Translations under genes and position numbers: made by a program
Shown here: positions 25,129 through 33,402 of the stretch, piece after piece
How the letters are laid out: each line of letters opens with the position of its first letter
Numbering within the stretch: position 1 is the stretch's first letter
Notes under the pieces: generated by a model
Databases searched by the model: none
What the model saw: only the letters and a program-made list of their open reading frames with translations
What the model was told of the DNA's origin: nothing
Assembly: GCA_024235835.1 (NCBI GenBank)
Contig: JACKLQ010000002.1
Location: forward strand, 62,001 to 126,000
DNA length: 64,000 nt
Reading direction: 5' to 3'
Source of the DNA: Thiobacillus sp.
GTDB lineage: Bacteria > Pseudomonadota > Gammaproteobacteria > Burkholderiales > Thiobacillaceae

Positions 25129-26508
25129 ATGCCCATCTGCCTACCCAGCGAGATCTTCAAGGCCTACGACATCCGTGGCATCGTGGGAAAGACCCTCACC
25201 GCCGAAGGCATGGAGCGCATCGGCCGCGCCCTGGGCAGCGAAGCCCTGGCCCGCCGCCAGACGGCCATCGTGCTGGGGAGGGACGGGCGCCTGTCCGGGC
25301 CGGAACTGGCCGCGGCCCTTGCCCGGGGCCTGCAAGCCAGCGGCCTGGATGTCATCGACCTGGGCCGGGTCGCCACCCCCATGGCGTACTTCGCGGCCCA
25401 CCATCTGGGCACGGGCTGCGCGGCCATGGTGACCGGATCCCACAACCCGCCGGACTACAACGGCCTGAAGATGGTGCTGGCGGGGGAAACCCTGGCGGGA
25501 GAAGCCATCCAGTCATTGCGGTCCTGCGTCGAGGCCGGAAACTTCGCCAGCGGCCAGGGCAGCTACAGGCAACATGACATCAGGGCCGACTACGTGGCAC
25601 GAATCGCCGGGGATGTGAAACTGGCGCGCCCCATGAAAATCGTCGTCGATGCCGGCAACGGCGTGGCCGGCGCCTTCGCCCCGGCCCTCTACCGGGCCCT
25701 GGGGTGCCAGGTGGAAGAACTGTTCTGCGAAGTGGACGGTCGCTTCCCGCATCACCACCCTGACCCTTCGGTGCCGGAAAACCTGGCTCCCCTCAAGGCC
25801 CGGCTTAAATCTGGCGATGCCGAACTGGGCCTGGCCTTCGACGGCGACGGGGACCGCCTGGGCGTTGTCACCACGGACGGGACCATCATCTACCCGGACC
25901 GCCAGCTGATGCTCTTCGCCGCCGACGTGCTGGACCGAAACCCCGGCGCCCAGGTCATCTTCGACGTTAAATCCACACGCCACCTCTACAAGTGGGTCCG
26001 GGACCATGGCGGCCAGCCCCTGCTTTGGAAGACCGGCCATTCCGTACTCAAGGCCAAGATGCGGGAAACCGGGGCCCTGCTGGCGGGAGAACTGAGCGGC
26101 CACATTTTCTTCAAGGAGCGCTGGTACGGGTTCGACGACGGTCTCTATGCCGGGGCCCGGCTGCTGGAAATCCTCTCCCGACATCCGGATGCCGGAGCCC
26201 TGCTGCAGGCCCTGCCCAATGCCGTGAACACGCCGGAACTGCAGATCAGGCTGGGCGAGGGGGAAGCCCAGGATCTCATAGGCAGGTTGCGGGACTCGGC
26301 CCGGTTCGACGACGCCCGGGAAATCATCACCCTGGACGGCCTGCGGGTGGAATACGCCGACGGCTTCGGCCTCCTGCGGGCCTCCAACACCACGCCCTCA
26401 CTGGTGTTGCGCTTCGAAGCGGACGATGCCCCCGCCCTGGCTCGCATCCAGGACGATTTCCGCCGCATCCTGAACAAGGCCCTGCCCGGAACGGTGCTGC
26501 CCTTCTAG
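25129..26508 (+). CDS. Phosphomannomutase/phosphoglucomutase (AlgC type)
   Basis: The 459-residue alpha-D-phosphohexomutase has the phosphoserine loop TGSHNPPDYNG (Ser104), the Mg-binding loop DGDGDRLG, the sugar-specificity loop GELSGH and the phosphate-binding RASNTTPSL. It interconverts mannose- or glucose-6-phosphate with the 1-phosphates for polysaccharide and glycogen synthesis. It is monocistronic or leads into purEK. The glycosidases at 44.5-49.3 kb could share its glucose-phosphate pool. Confidence 0.94.
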   Translation: MPICLPSEIFKAYDIRGIVGKTLTAEGMERIGRALGSEALARRQTAIVLGRDGRLSGPELAAALARGLQASGLDVIDLGRVATPMAYFAAHHLGTGCAAMVTGSHNPPDYNGLKMVLAGETLAGEAIQSLRSCVEAGNFASGQGSYRQHDIRADYVARIAGDVKLARPMKIVVDAGNGVAGAFAPALYRALGCQVEELFCEVDGRFPHHHPDPSVPENLAPLKARLKSGDAELGLAFDGDGDRLGVVTTDGTIIYPDRQLMLFAADVLDRNPGAQVIFDVKSTRHLYKWVRDHGGQPLLWKTGHSVLKAKMRETGALLAGELSGHIFFKERWYGFDDGLYAGARLLEILSRHPDAGALLQALPNAVNTPELQIRLGEGEAQDLIGRLRDSARFDDAREIITLDGLRVEYADGFGLLRASNTTPSLVLRFEADDAPALARIQDDFRRILNKALPGTVLPF

Positions 26509-26551
26509 TCAGCGCGGTATCATTCTTGCCTTTAGCAGAACGCCCTGAACC

Positions 26552-27043
26552 ATGGACAAGCCCCTCGTCGGACTCATCATGGGCAGCGTCAGCGACTGGG
26601 AAACCATGCGCCACGCCGCCGACCTCCTCACCAAGCTGGGCATCCCCTTCGAGAAGCGGGTGGTTTCGGCCCACCGCACCCCGGACCTGCTGTATGAATA
26701 CGCGGAATCCGCCGCCGGCCGGGGCCTGAAGTGCATCATCGCCGGGGCCGGGGGCGCCGCCCACCTGCCGGGCATGACAGCCGCGAAGACCCACCTGCCG
26801 GTGCTGGGCGTGCCCGTTCAGTCCCGCACCCTGAAGGGCATGGATTCCCTGCTTTCCATCGTGCAGATGCCCAAGGGTATCCCCACCGCCACCTTTGCCA
26901 TCGGCGAGGCGGGGGCCGCCAACGCAGCCCTGTTCGCCGCCGCCCTGCTGGCCAACGAGATTCCCGAGGTCCGGGCCCGGCTCATCGAGTTCCGCAAGAC
27001 CCAGACCGAGGCCGTGCTGGGCATGGAATTGCCCGACGAATGA
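26552..27043 (+). CDS. purE: N5-carboxyaminoimidazole ribonucleotide mutase
   Basis: The 163-residue PurE class I protein has the signatures GSVSDWETM and [11 protein letters not shown], and [11 protein letters not shown]. It moves the carboxylate of N5-CAIR to C4 in purine synthesis. The stop overlaps the purK start by 4 bp (ATGA), so the partner enzyme is translationally coupled. Confidence 0.97.
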   Translation: MDKPLVGLIMGSVSDWETMRHAADLLTKLGIPFEKRVVSAHRTPDLLYEYAESAAGRGLKCIIAGAGGAAHLPGMTAAKTHLPVLGVPVQSRTLKGMDSLLSIVQMPKGIPTATFAIGEAGAANAALFAAALLANEIPEVRARLIEFRKTQTEAVLGMELPDE

Positions 27044-28185
27044 CCGACGCCTGGACCCCCCTCCTGCCAGGCGCCACCCTGGGCGTCGTTGGCGGCGGCC
27101 AGCTGGGCCGCATGTTCACCCTGGCCGCCCGGGTCATGGGCTACAAGGTGGTGGTGCTGGACCCGGACCCCGATTCCCCCGCCGGCCAGGTGGCCGACAC
27201 CCACCTTAAGGCCGACTACACCGATGCCGTGGCCCTGCTGCGCATGGGCAGCCTGTGCGACGCGGTGACCACGGAATTCGAGAACGTGCCGGCCCAGAGC
27301 ATGGAAATGCTGGCCAAGCATTGCCCCGTGGCCCCCTCCGCCAGCGCCCTGGCCGTGGCCCAGGACCGCCTGGCGGAAAAAACCCGGGCCCGGGAATTCG
27401 GCTGCGTCACCGCCCCCTTCGCCAACATCGAGTCCGAAGCGGACCTGGACAATGCCTGGGAAAAGGTGGGCGCCCCCGCCCTGCTCAAAACCCGCCGCCT
27501 GGGTTATGACGGCAAGGGCCAGGCCCGGGTCAACAGCCGGGAGGAACTGACGGACGCCTTCCGCCATCTGGGCCGGGTGCCCTGCCTGCTGGAAGGTTTC
27601 CTGCCCCTGGAGCGGGAGGTTTCGGTGGTCTTGGCCCGCAATGCCAAGGACGAGGTCGCCTTCTTTCCCGTAGCGGAAAACCAGCACCGCCAGGGCATCC
27701 TGGACATCAGCATCGTACCTGCCCGGGTGCCGGAATCCCTGGCGGACGAGGCCCGGGACATGGCCGCCCATCTGGCCCGGGGCCTGGATTACGTGGGCGT
27801 CATGGCGGTGGAGTTCTTCGTCCTCCAGGACGGCCGCATCGTCTTCAACGAGATGGCGCCCCGCCCCCACAACAGCGGTCACTACACCCTGGACGCCTGT
27901 GCCACGGACCAGTTCCAGCAACAGGTGCGGGCCCTGTGCGACCTGCCCCTGGGGGACCCCCGCCTGCTCTCGCCGGTGGTCATGGTCAACCTGCTGGGGG
28001 ACGTCTGGTCTCCCGATCCGTCCTGGAACGAGCTTCTGAAGCATCCTGGCCTGCAACTGCACCTCTACGGCAAGGCCGAGGCCCGGCCGGGCCGCAAGAT
28101 GGGCCACTATAACTGCCTGGCCCCCACGGTGGAGGAGGCCCTGGAACTGGCCATGAAGACCCGCGCCACCCTGGGCATAGGCTGA
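27040..28185 (+). CDS. purK: N5-carboxyaminoimidazole ribonucleotide synthase
   Basis: The 381-residue ATP-grasp enzyme starts at the ATG overlapping the purE stop. [13 protein letters not shown] marks the N-terminal substrate-binding domain, and [20 protein letters not shown] the ATP-grasp catalytic region. It makes N5-CAIR from AIR, bicarbonate and ATP for PurE. Length and motifs are complete. Confidence 0.96.
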   Translation: MTDAWTPLLPGATLGVVGGGQLGRMFTLAARVMGYKVVVLDPDPDSPAGQVADTHLKADYTDAVALLRMGSLCDAVTTEFENVPAQSMEMLAKHCPVAPSASALAVAQDRLAEKTRAREFGCVTAPFANIESEADLDNAWEKVGAPALLKTRRLGYDGKGQARVNSREELTDAFRHLGRVPCLLEGFLPLEREVSVVLARNAKDEVAFFPVAENQHRQGILDISIVPARVPESLADEARDMAAHLARGLDYVGVMAVEFFVLQDGRIVFNEMAPRPHNSGHYTLDACATDQFQQQVRALCDLPLGDPRLLSPVVMVNLLGDVWSPDPSWNELLKHPGLQLHLYGKAEARPGRKMGHYNCLAPTVEEALELAMKTRATLGIG

Positions 28186-28192
28186 AGGGCCT

Positions 28193-28948
28193 TCAGGAAG
28201 CCAGCTTCATCTCAATCGGCAGGCCTTTCTCGTCCTCGGTGCGGATGCGCAGGGGCAGCCATTCCCTGGAAGGGGCGAGCCACACATCCAGGTTCTCGTC
28301 CTCGGAACGGCTGCCCCGCACGTGCAGGGTGTCCACGCCTCGCTTGCCCACCTGCAGGCGCTCCCACCCCGTCACCTTGAACCGGTAATGCTTCAGATAG
28401 CGGCCGTTGGTCACCGGCATCTGCCAGGCGCCGGCGTCTTCCGCCACGGTCAGGGCCAGGTGAAAAGGGAAGCTCAGCAGGTCCTGGGTTCCCTTGGCCA
28501 AGGCCTCCGTGCCCCGGGACATGACGAGTCGCCGATTGTCCCAATCGAAACGCGCCGTGCCCTTGGGTTTCTCCCTCTTGGTCTGGGCGTACAGCTCGGG
28601 TATCAGGCCCTGGCTGCCGATGCGACCTTCGCTGGTCTGGACGATGCGACCGCTCATGAACAAGCTGGCCACGCCCTGGGCCTCCGCCACGCTTTCAAGC
28701 CGGTAGCGTTCGCCACTCACCCTCCATGTGTACACGGCCTGCCCCAGCTTCAAGCCGTCCTTCCCGGCCAGCACGTCGTAGACCAGGCGGGACTGGGCGG
28801 GCAAGGAGCGCAAGGGGGCCATGGCCTGGGAACGGGAGCCCGTGTCGGCCCACGCTTCGATGCCAGTCACTGACCCAGGCATGGCCAGGGCCACAAGGCC
28901 TGCCAGGATCAAACCCAACCGGATGTTCATGCCAAGTCCCAAGGTCAT
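28193..28948 (-). CDS. DUF3108-domain exported protein
   Basis: The 251-residue protein (or 245 from an ATG at 28930) has a signal peptide ending near GSVTGIEAWA. The body fits DUF3108: SRLVYDVLAGKDGLKLGQA, then FDWDNRRLVMSRG and a C-terminal beta-rich part. The family is exported and beta-barrel-like; its role is unknown. In many Betaproteobacteria it follows purMN, as here. Confidence 0.85.
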   Translation of the reverse strand: MTLGLGMNIRLGLILAGLVALAMPGSVTGIEAWADTGSRSQAMAPLRSLPAQSRLVYDVLAGKDGLKLGQAVYTWRVSGERYRLESVAEAQGVASLFMSGRIVQTSEGRIGSQGLIPELYAQTKREKPKGTARFDWDNRRLVMSRGTEALAKGTQDLLSFPFHLALTVAEDAGAWQMPVTNGRYLKHYRFKVTGWERLQVGKRGVDTLHVRGSRSEDENLDVWLAPSREWLPLRIRTEDEKGLPIEMKLAS

Positions 28949-29002
28949 ATCTGTGCTTGAGTAACGGATAAAACCGTGCCTCGGATGACCAGGGCACCGG
29001 AA

Positions 29003-29638
29003 TCAGTCGTGGGGGGAGACCAGGGCCGCTTCAGCCATGTCCGGAAGCCCTTGCACCGCCACGGTGCCATCGCTCCGCAGGTCCACGCGCCCGGACGCGA
29101 TCCAGGCCACGGCCAGGGGAAAGATGCGGTGCTCCTGCCTGAGCACCCGGGCCGCCAGGGTCTCGGGGGTGTCGTCCGCCAGCACCGGCACGGCAGCCTG
29201 GACGATGATGGGGCCCACGTCCACCTCGGGGGTGACGTAATGCACGGTGCAGCCGTGCAGCTTCACGCCCTCCTTAAGGGCCCGCTCATGGGTATGCAGG
29301 CCGGGGAAGGCCGGCAGCAGGGCCGGGTGGATGTTGATCATGCGGCCCTGATAGCGGCGCACGAAGTCGTCGGTGAGCACCCGCATGAAGCCCGCCAGGA
29401 TCACCAGGTCGGGTCCATGGCGGTCGATTTCCAGGGCCAGGGCCGCATCGAAGCTGGGCCGGTCCGGGAAGGCCTTGTGGTCCACCACCGCCGTGGCCAC
29501 GCCACGTTCCGCGGCAAAGGCCAGGCCCGTGGCATCCGGCCGGTTGCTGATGACGCAGGCGAACTCAACGGGCAGGTTCGCCTCCAGCAGGGCCTGCATG
29601 TTGCTGCCCCGGCCGGAGATGAGGATGACGACACGCAT
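29003..29638 (-). CDS. purN: Phosphoribosylglycinamide formyltransferase
   Basis: The 211-residue enzyme carries VILISGRGSNMQALLEA at the N-terminus, the formyl-transfer residues around FMRVLTDDFVRRYQGRMINIHPALLPAFPG, and the HxV/VDxGPI segments (GCTVHYVTPEVDVGPII). It transfers formyl from 10-formyl-THF to GAR. It follows purM after 13 bp. Confidence 0.96.
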   Translation of the reverse strand: MRVVILISGRGSNMQALLEANLPVEFACVISNRPDATGLAFAAERGVATAVVDHKAFPDRPSFDAALALEIDRHGPDLVILAGFMRVLTDDFVRRYQGRMINIHPALLPAFPGLHTHERALKEGVKLHGCTVHYVTPEVDVGPIIVQAAVPVLADDTPETLAARVLRQEHRIFPLAVAWIASGRVDLRSDGTVAVQGLPDMAEAALVSPHD

Positions 29639-29651
29639 GAACTATTAAGCG

Positions 29652-30707
29652 TCAAACGATGATGGTCTGTTCCTGGCCGGCCTGGCGGGCCTTGATCTCG
29701 CCCAGGCGGTACACCGTCTCGCCCTGGCTTTTGAGGAAGTCCATGGCGGCAGCCGCGTCGGCAGCGGCGACCACCACCACCATGCCGATGCCGCAGTTGA
29801 AGGTGCGGTGCATCTCCGGCAGAGCCACGTTGCCCCCCTGCCGCAGCCACTGGAACACCGCCGGCCAGGTCCAGGCCTGGGCGTCGATGACGGCGGTGCA
29901 GTCGTCGGGCAGCACCCGGGGCACATTGCCGGTGATGCCGCCGCCGGTGATGTGGGCCATGCCCTTCACCGTGATCTCCTGCATCAGGGCCAGCAGGGGC
30001 TTGACGTAGATGCGGGTTGGCTCCAACAGGACTTCACCCAGGGGACGGCCGTGGAAGTCGCTGGCCAGGTCGGCCCCCGTCACCTCGACGATCTTGCGCA
30101 CCAGGGAGTAGCCGTTGGAATGGGGGCCACTGGAACCCAGACCCAGCAGTGTGTCGCCGGGACGGATGTCACGCCCCGAGATAAGGCGGGATTTCTCCGC
30201 CACGCCAACGGCAAAGCCCGCCAGGTCATATTCCCCCGCCGGGTACATGCCGGGCATTTCCGCCGTCTCGCCGCCGATGAGGGCGCAGCCGGACAGCTCG
30301 CAGCCCCGGGCGATGCCCGCCACCACCGCTTCCCCCACGTCCACGTCCAGGTGGCCGCAGGCGAAGTAGTCCAGGAAGAACAGGGGTTCGGCCCCCTGCA
30401 CCAGGATGTCGTTGACGCTCATGGCCACCAGGTCCTGGCCGATGGTGTCGTGCTTGTTCATCTGGAAGGCCAGCTTCAGCTTGGTGCCCACCCCATCGGT
30501 GCCGGAAATCAGCACCGGCTCCTTGTAGTGCTTGGGCAGTTCCATCAGGGCGCCGAAGCCGCCGATGCCCCCCAGCACCTCGGGCCGCAGGGTGCGCCTG
30601 GCGTGGGGCTTGATGCGCTCCACCAGGGAATCCCCGGCGTCGATGTCCACGCCGGCGTCACGATAGGAAAGGGAAGTGGCGGAGGTGGGGGAAGTAGGCG
30701 TGGTCAC
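29652..30707 (-). CDS. purM: Phosphoribosylformylglycinamidine cyclo-ligase (AIR synthetase)
   Basis: The 351-residue PurM shows [20 protein letters not shown] at the N-terminus, [24 protein letters not shown] and the [11 protein letters not shown] segment. It closes the imidazole ring to give AIR. It is the first gene of purM-purN-DUF3108 and is divergent from the AI-2E-type gene, with about 50 bp between them. Confidence 0.96.
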   Translation of the reverse strand: MTTPTSPTSATSLSYRDAGVDIDAGDSLVERIKPHARRTLRPEVLGGIGGFGALMELPKHYKEPVLISGTDGVGTKLKLAFQMNKHDTIGQDLVAMSVNDILVQGAEPLFFLDYFACGHLDVDVGEAVVAGIARGCELSGCALIGGETAEMPGMYPAGEYDLAGFAVGVAEKSRLISGRDIRPGDTLLGLGSSGPHSNGYSLVRKIVEVTGADLASDFHGRPLGEVLLEPTRIYVKPLLALMQEITVKGMAHITGGGITGNVPRVLPDDCTAVIDAQAWTWPAVFQWLRQGGNVALPEMHRTFNCGIGMVVVVAAADAAAAMDFLKSQGETVYRLGEIKARQAGQEQTIIV

Positions 30708-30758
30708 GATGAATCCGGAGGGAAAAGGCGAAGAAAAGAGGGTGCTATTCTAGCCGAC

Positions 30759-31808
30759 ATGAACGCCCAGCCTCCCTTCCAGTCCCTCCCCACCCGAACA
30801 GCCCTCACCCTGGCCGTAGCCCTGGCGGGGGGCTGGCTGCTCTACCTTCTGTCGCCCATCCTCGCTCCTTTCCTGCTGGCCGCCGCCATCGCCTACCTGT
30901 GCGACCCCCTGGTGGACCGGCTGGAGGCGCGCAAGATCGGCCGCACCTGGGGCACGGTACTGGTGCTCGCGGGCCTGGCGCTGGTGTTCGTGCTCATGGC
31001 CCTGATCCTCACCCCCCTGTTCCAGGCCCAGGCCCGGCTCTTCATGCAGCAGATTCCCGGCCTGGTGGAGTGGGCGGGCAACACCTTCCTGCCCTGGCTG
31101 TCCGCCACCTTCGGTGTGGACCTGGTGAGGGACCAGGAAGAAATCCTGGCCTGGCTGCGGGGCCACGTGTCGGAACTGAGCCGCCTCACCCCCTATCTGC
31201 CCAAACTTGCAGACAGCGGCCTGGCCCTGGTGGGCTTCCTGGCCAACCTGCTGCTGGTGCCCGTGGTGCTGTTCTACCTGCTGCGGGACTGGGACCGCAC
31301 CATGGCCCACCTGGCGGACTGGCTGCCTGACCGTCTGCGCCCAAGAGTGGTGGGCCTGGCCAGTGAATTCGACGCCGTGCTGTCCCAGTTCGTGCGGGGC
31401 CAGGTCATGGTGATCCTGGTCATGGCCCTGTTCTACAGCCTGGCCCTCTGGATCGCCGGCCTGGACTACGCCCTGGCCGTGGGTTTGGTAACCGGCATCC
31501 TGGTTTTCGTGCCCTACCTGGGGGTGGTGGTGGGCGTGTTGCTGGGCACCCTGGCCGCCTGGGCCCAGTTCGGCACCCTCGCCGACCTGTTGCCCGTGTG
31601 GGGCGTATTCGCCGTGGGCCAGTTGCTGGAAGGCATGGTCATCACCCCCTGGCTGGTGGGCGAGAAGGTGGGGCTCCATCCCGTGGCCGTCATCTTCGCC
31701 CTCATGGCCTTCGGCCAGTTGCTGGGCTTCGTGGGGGTGCTCATCGCCATCCCGGCGGCGGCGATCTTCCTGGTGGGCCTGCGGCACCTCAAGAAGCAAC
31801 TGGATTGA
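30759..31808 (+). CDS. AI-2E/PerM-family membrane transporter
   Basis: The 349-residue protein has about seven or eight membrane helices and the family pattern PFLLAAAIAYLCDPLVDRLE near the start, then LLVPVVLFYLLRDWD and a terminal cluster (LVTGILVFVPYLGVVVGVLL, EGMVITPWLVGEKVGLHP). The family includes the TqsA AI-2 exporter and sodium/proton antiporters, so substrate cannot be assigned. The gene is divergent from purM. Confidence 0.88.
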   Translation: MNAQPPFQSLPTRTALTLAVALAGGWLLYLLSPILAPFLLAAAIAYLCDPLVDRLEARKIGRTWGTVLVLAGLALVFVLMALILTPLFQAQARLFMQQIPGLVEWAGNTFLPWLSATFGVDLVRDQEEILAWLRGHVSELSRLTPYLPKLADSGLALVGFLANLLLVPVVLFYLLRDWDRTMAHLADWLPDRLRPRVVGLASEFDAVLSQFVRGQVMVILVMALFYSLALWIAGLDYALAVGLVTGILVFVPYLGVVVGVLLGTLAAWAQFGTLADLLPVWGVFAVGQLLEGMVITPWLVGEKVGLHPVAVIFALMAFGQLLGFVGVLIAIPAAAIFLVGLRHLKKQLD

Positions 31809-31849
31809 CGGCAAGGGCCACAACAGCCTGGAAATCATGTTGTCCCGGT

Positions 31850-32596
31850 TCACGCGGGTTGCGGCAGCTTTCCAGCCACCAGGAAGGCCTCCAGGGGGAA
31901 ATCGTGCACGTCCTTGCCATGTGCCGCGCGAAACTTGACGTGCGCACCATCCACCTCCCCCAACCAGGCCTCCTGGGAGACCGGCTTGGGGTTGGCCAAG
32001 GCCTCGGGCGTGTATAGCGCCACGTTGATGCCATGCGCGGGGTCTCGAGCCGAGATGCACTCAAAGGCCTGTACGCGCATTTCCCGCATCTTATGGCCCA
32101 GGGCCTTGCTCTCGCGGTAGTCTGCGGGGTCAGTCAACGTGGCTTGGAACGCCTTAAATGGCGCATCCTGCAGCCGCAGCCCATACACGGTCAGGTACTC
32201 CGCGCCAAACAGGGTATGTTGGGTATCCAGTTTGGCGGGTGGCGGGGTTTTCATGCCATGCCAGAACACGAAGCGGTAAAAAGCGGCCTCCCAGAGTACG
32301 GTGGTGGTCGTGAGTGAGCCATAGAACAAGCCGGGTTCTGCCCGTGTACCGTAGCGGGACCCCCATTGCAGCGGGGGATAGCGAAAAGGCGTGGCCAGCA
32401 GGTAATGGAGCCCTTCTGTGCCATGCGGTAACGGGGGTTTGGTCTGCTCCAGCAGTTCTTCCAAGACTGACTGGCGCCCCAGGGAACTGACGAGCTGGTT
32501 GGTTGCAACTTGCTCCTGACTCTCCACCAACCGCAGCAGCGTACCCGCGAGGAGGCCTGGCGCGGCCTGCGCCAGGCAAGCACCCCAATCCACCAC
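31850..32596 (-). CDS. RES-domain toxin (NAD+-degrading type)
   Basis: The 248-residue protein starts at a GTG immediately after the antitoxin stop. The RES family pattern is visible as an Arg in RYGTRAEPGLFYGS, Glu in TTVLWEAAFYRF and a downstream Ser. RES toxins deplete NAD+ by phosphorolysis. Gene order (Xre/ParS-type antitoxin first) is standard for RES-Xre modules. Confidence 0.88.
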   Translation of the reverse strand: MVDWGACLAQAAPGLLAGTLLRLVESQEQVATNQLVSSLGRQSVLEELLEQTKPPLPHGTEGLHYLLATPFRYPPLQWGSRYGTRAEPGLFYGSLTTTTVLWEAAFYRFVFWHGMKTPPPAKLDTQHTLFGAEYLTVYGLRLQDAPFKAFQATLTDPADYRESKALGHKMREMRVQAFECISARDPAHGINVALYTPEALANPKPVSQEAWLGEVDGAHVKFRAAHGKDVHDFPLEAFLVAGKLPQPA

Positions 32597-32956
32597 CTAC
32601 AGCTTGCCCCGAATACCGTCGAGGTATTCCAGCACCCTGACAAGACCTTGCACGCTCTTGACCTGCTCAGCGGGCACACCGCCAGTATGCAGGTTTTCAG
32701 TGTGCATCCAGTGCCGCATCTGGTCCTGGGCGCCGCCCACCAAGACGAACAAGGCGCGATAGCACCGAATAAACAGCAACGCGAGTTCGCCGTCCTTACT
32801 CGTGGGGTCGATACGTCCACGGCCTACAGCAGTACGGTCCTTGCCAATAATGGCGCCAAGGTCCGCCTGGGTCAGGCCAAGCAGCTTGCCCGCATTTGCG
32901 AAGGCCTCAGCCAAAACACTGGCCTTATCTGGTGTCGCTGCAACAGCCAGGTTCAT
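32597..32956 (-). CDS. Xre/ParS-type antitoxin of the RES pair
   Basis: The ATG at 32956 has GGAGGGG upstream and gives 119 residues. An N-terminal helix-turn-helix (LLGLTQADLGAIIGKDRTAV) and a C-terminal DUF2384 toxin-binding segment (IRCYRALFVLVGGAQDQMRH) fit the family. It neutralises the RES toxin and probably represses its own promoter through the palindrome 16 bp upstream. Confidence 0.88.
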   Translation of the reverse strand: MNLAVAATPDKASVLAEAFANAGKLLGLTQADLGAIIGKDRTAVGRGRIDPTSKDGELALLFIRCYRALFVLVGGAQDQMRHWMHTENLHTGGVPAEQVKSVQGLVRVLEYLDGIRGKL

Positions 32957-32971
32957 CTCACCCCTCCAATA

Positions 32972-32986
32972 TGTGCATATTGCACA
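32972..32986. promoter_or_regulatory. Palindromic operator of the RES-Xre module
   Basis: TGTGCA-TAT-TGCACA is a perfect palindrome 16-30 bp upstream of the antitoxin start. A related imperfect element, TGCGCACATTGCACGCA, is at 33001-33017. Autorepression by the antitoxin is expected. Confidence 0.55.
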
Positions 32987-33017
32987 ATATAAGAAAATAA
33001 TGCGCACATTGCACGCA

Positions 33018-33402
33018 ATATTTGCTTATAAAATTAGCATTAATAATCCGGCCCGAATAAGTCTTTACGCCACATAGCTCACCTTCGGATCTTGGAAGAA
33101 CGCCATGACGCGCTCGGGTGACTGTTCGCTTTCCATCATGCGCAGAACGACGAGTGGGCGCGACTGCGCCGCTACATGACCATGAAAACCCTCGACGACC
33201 TGGGCGAGAACCACAACGTCAGCTTGCCTGCGGTCACTCGCTGATCGGTTCCCCAAAACCGCCGGCGTCGATGACATCAAGATCGCTTCTTACGCCACAC
33301 CGAAGGACACGATCACTGGCTTCAGCTAGCGAATTCAGCGGACCTCGTGCATTGGCTCGCTGCCAGCTCACTTGTTGGCACCAAGCCTGCTGCGCGCCCA
33401 GA
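33018..33402. other. Gap without a supported gene
   Basis: About 385 bp between the toxin-antitoxin promoter and the GGDEF-EAL gene. Short open frames such as EWARLRRYMTMKTLDDL (plus strand, near 33155) look protein-like but have no start site and soon meet a stop. They may be leftovers of an insertion; I cannot name the family. Confidence 0.4.
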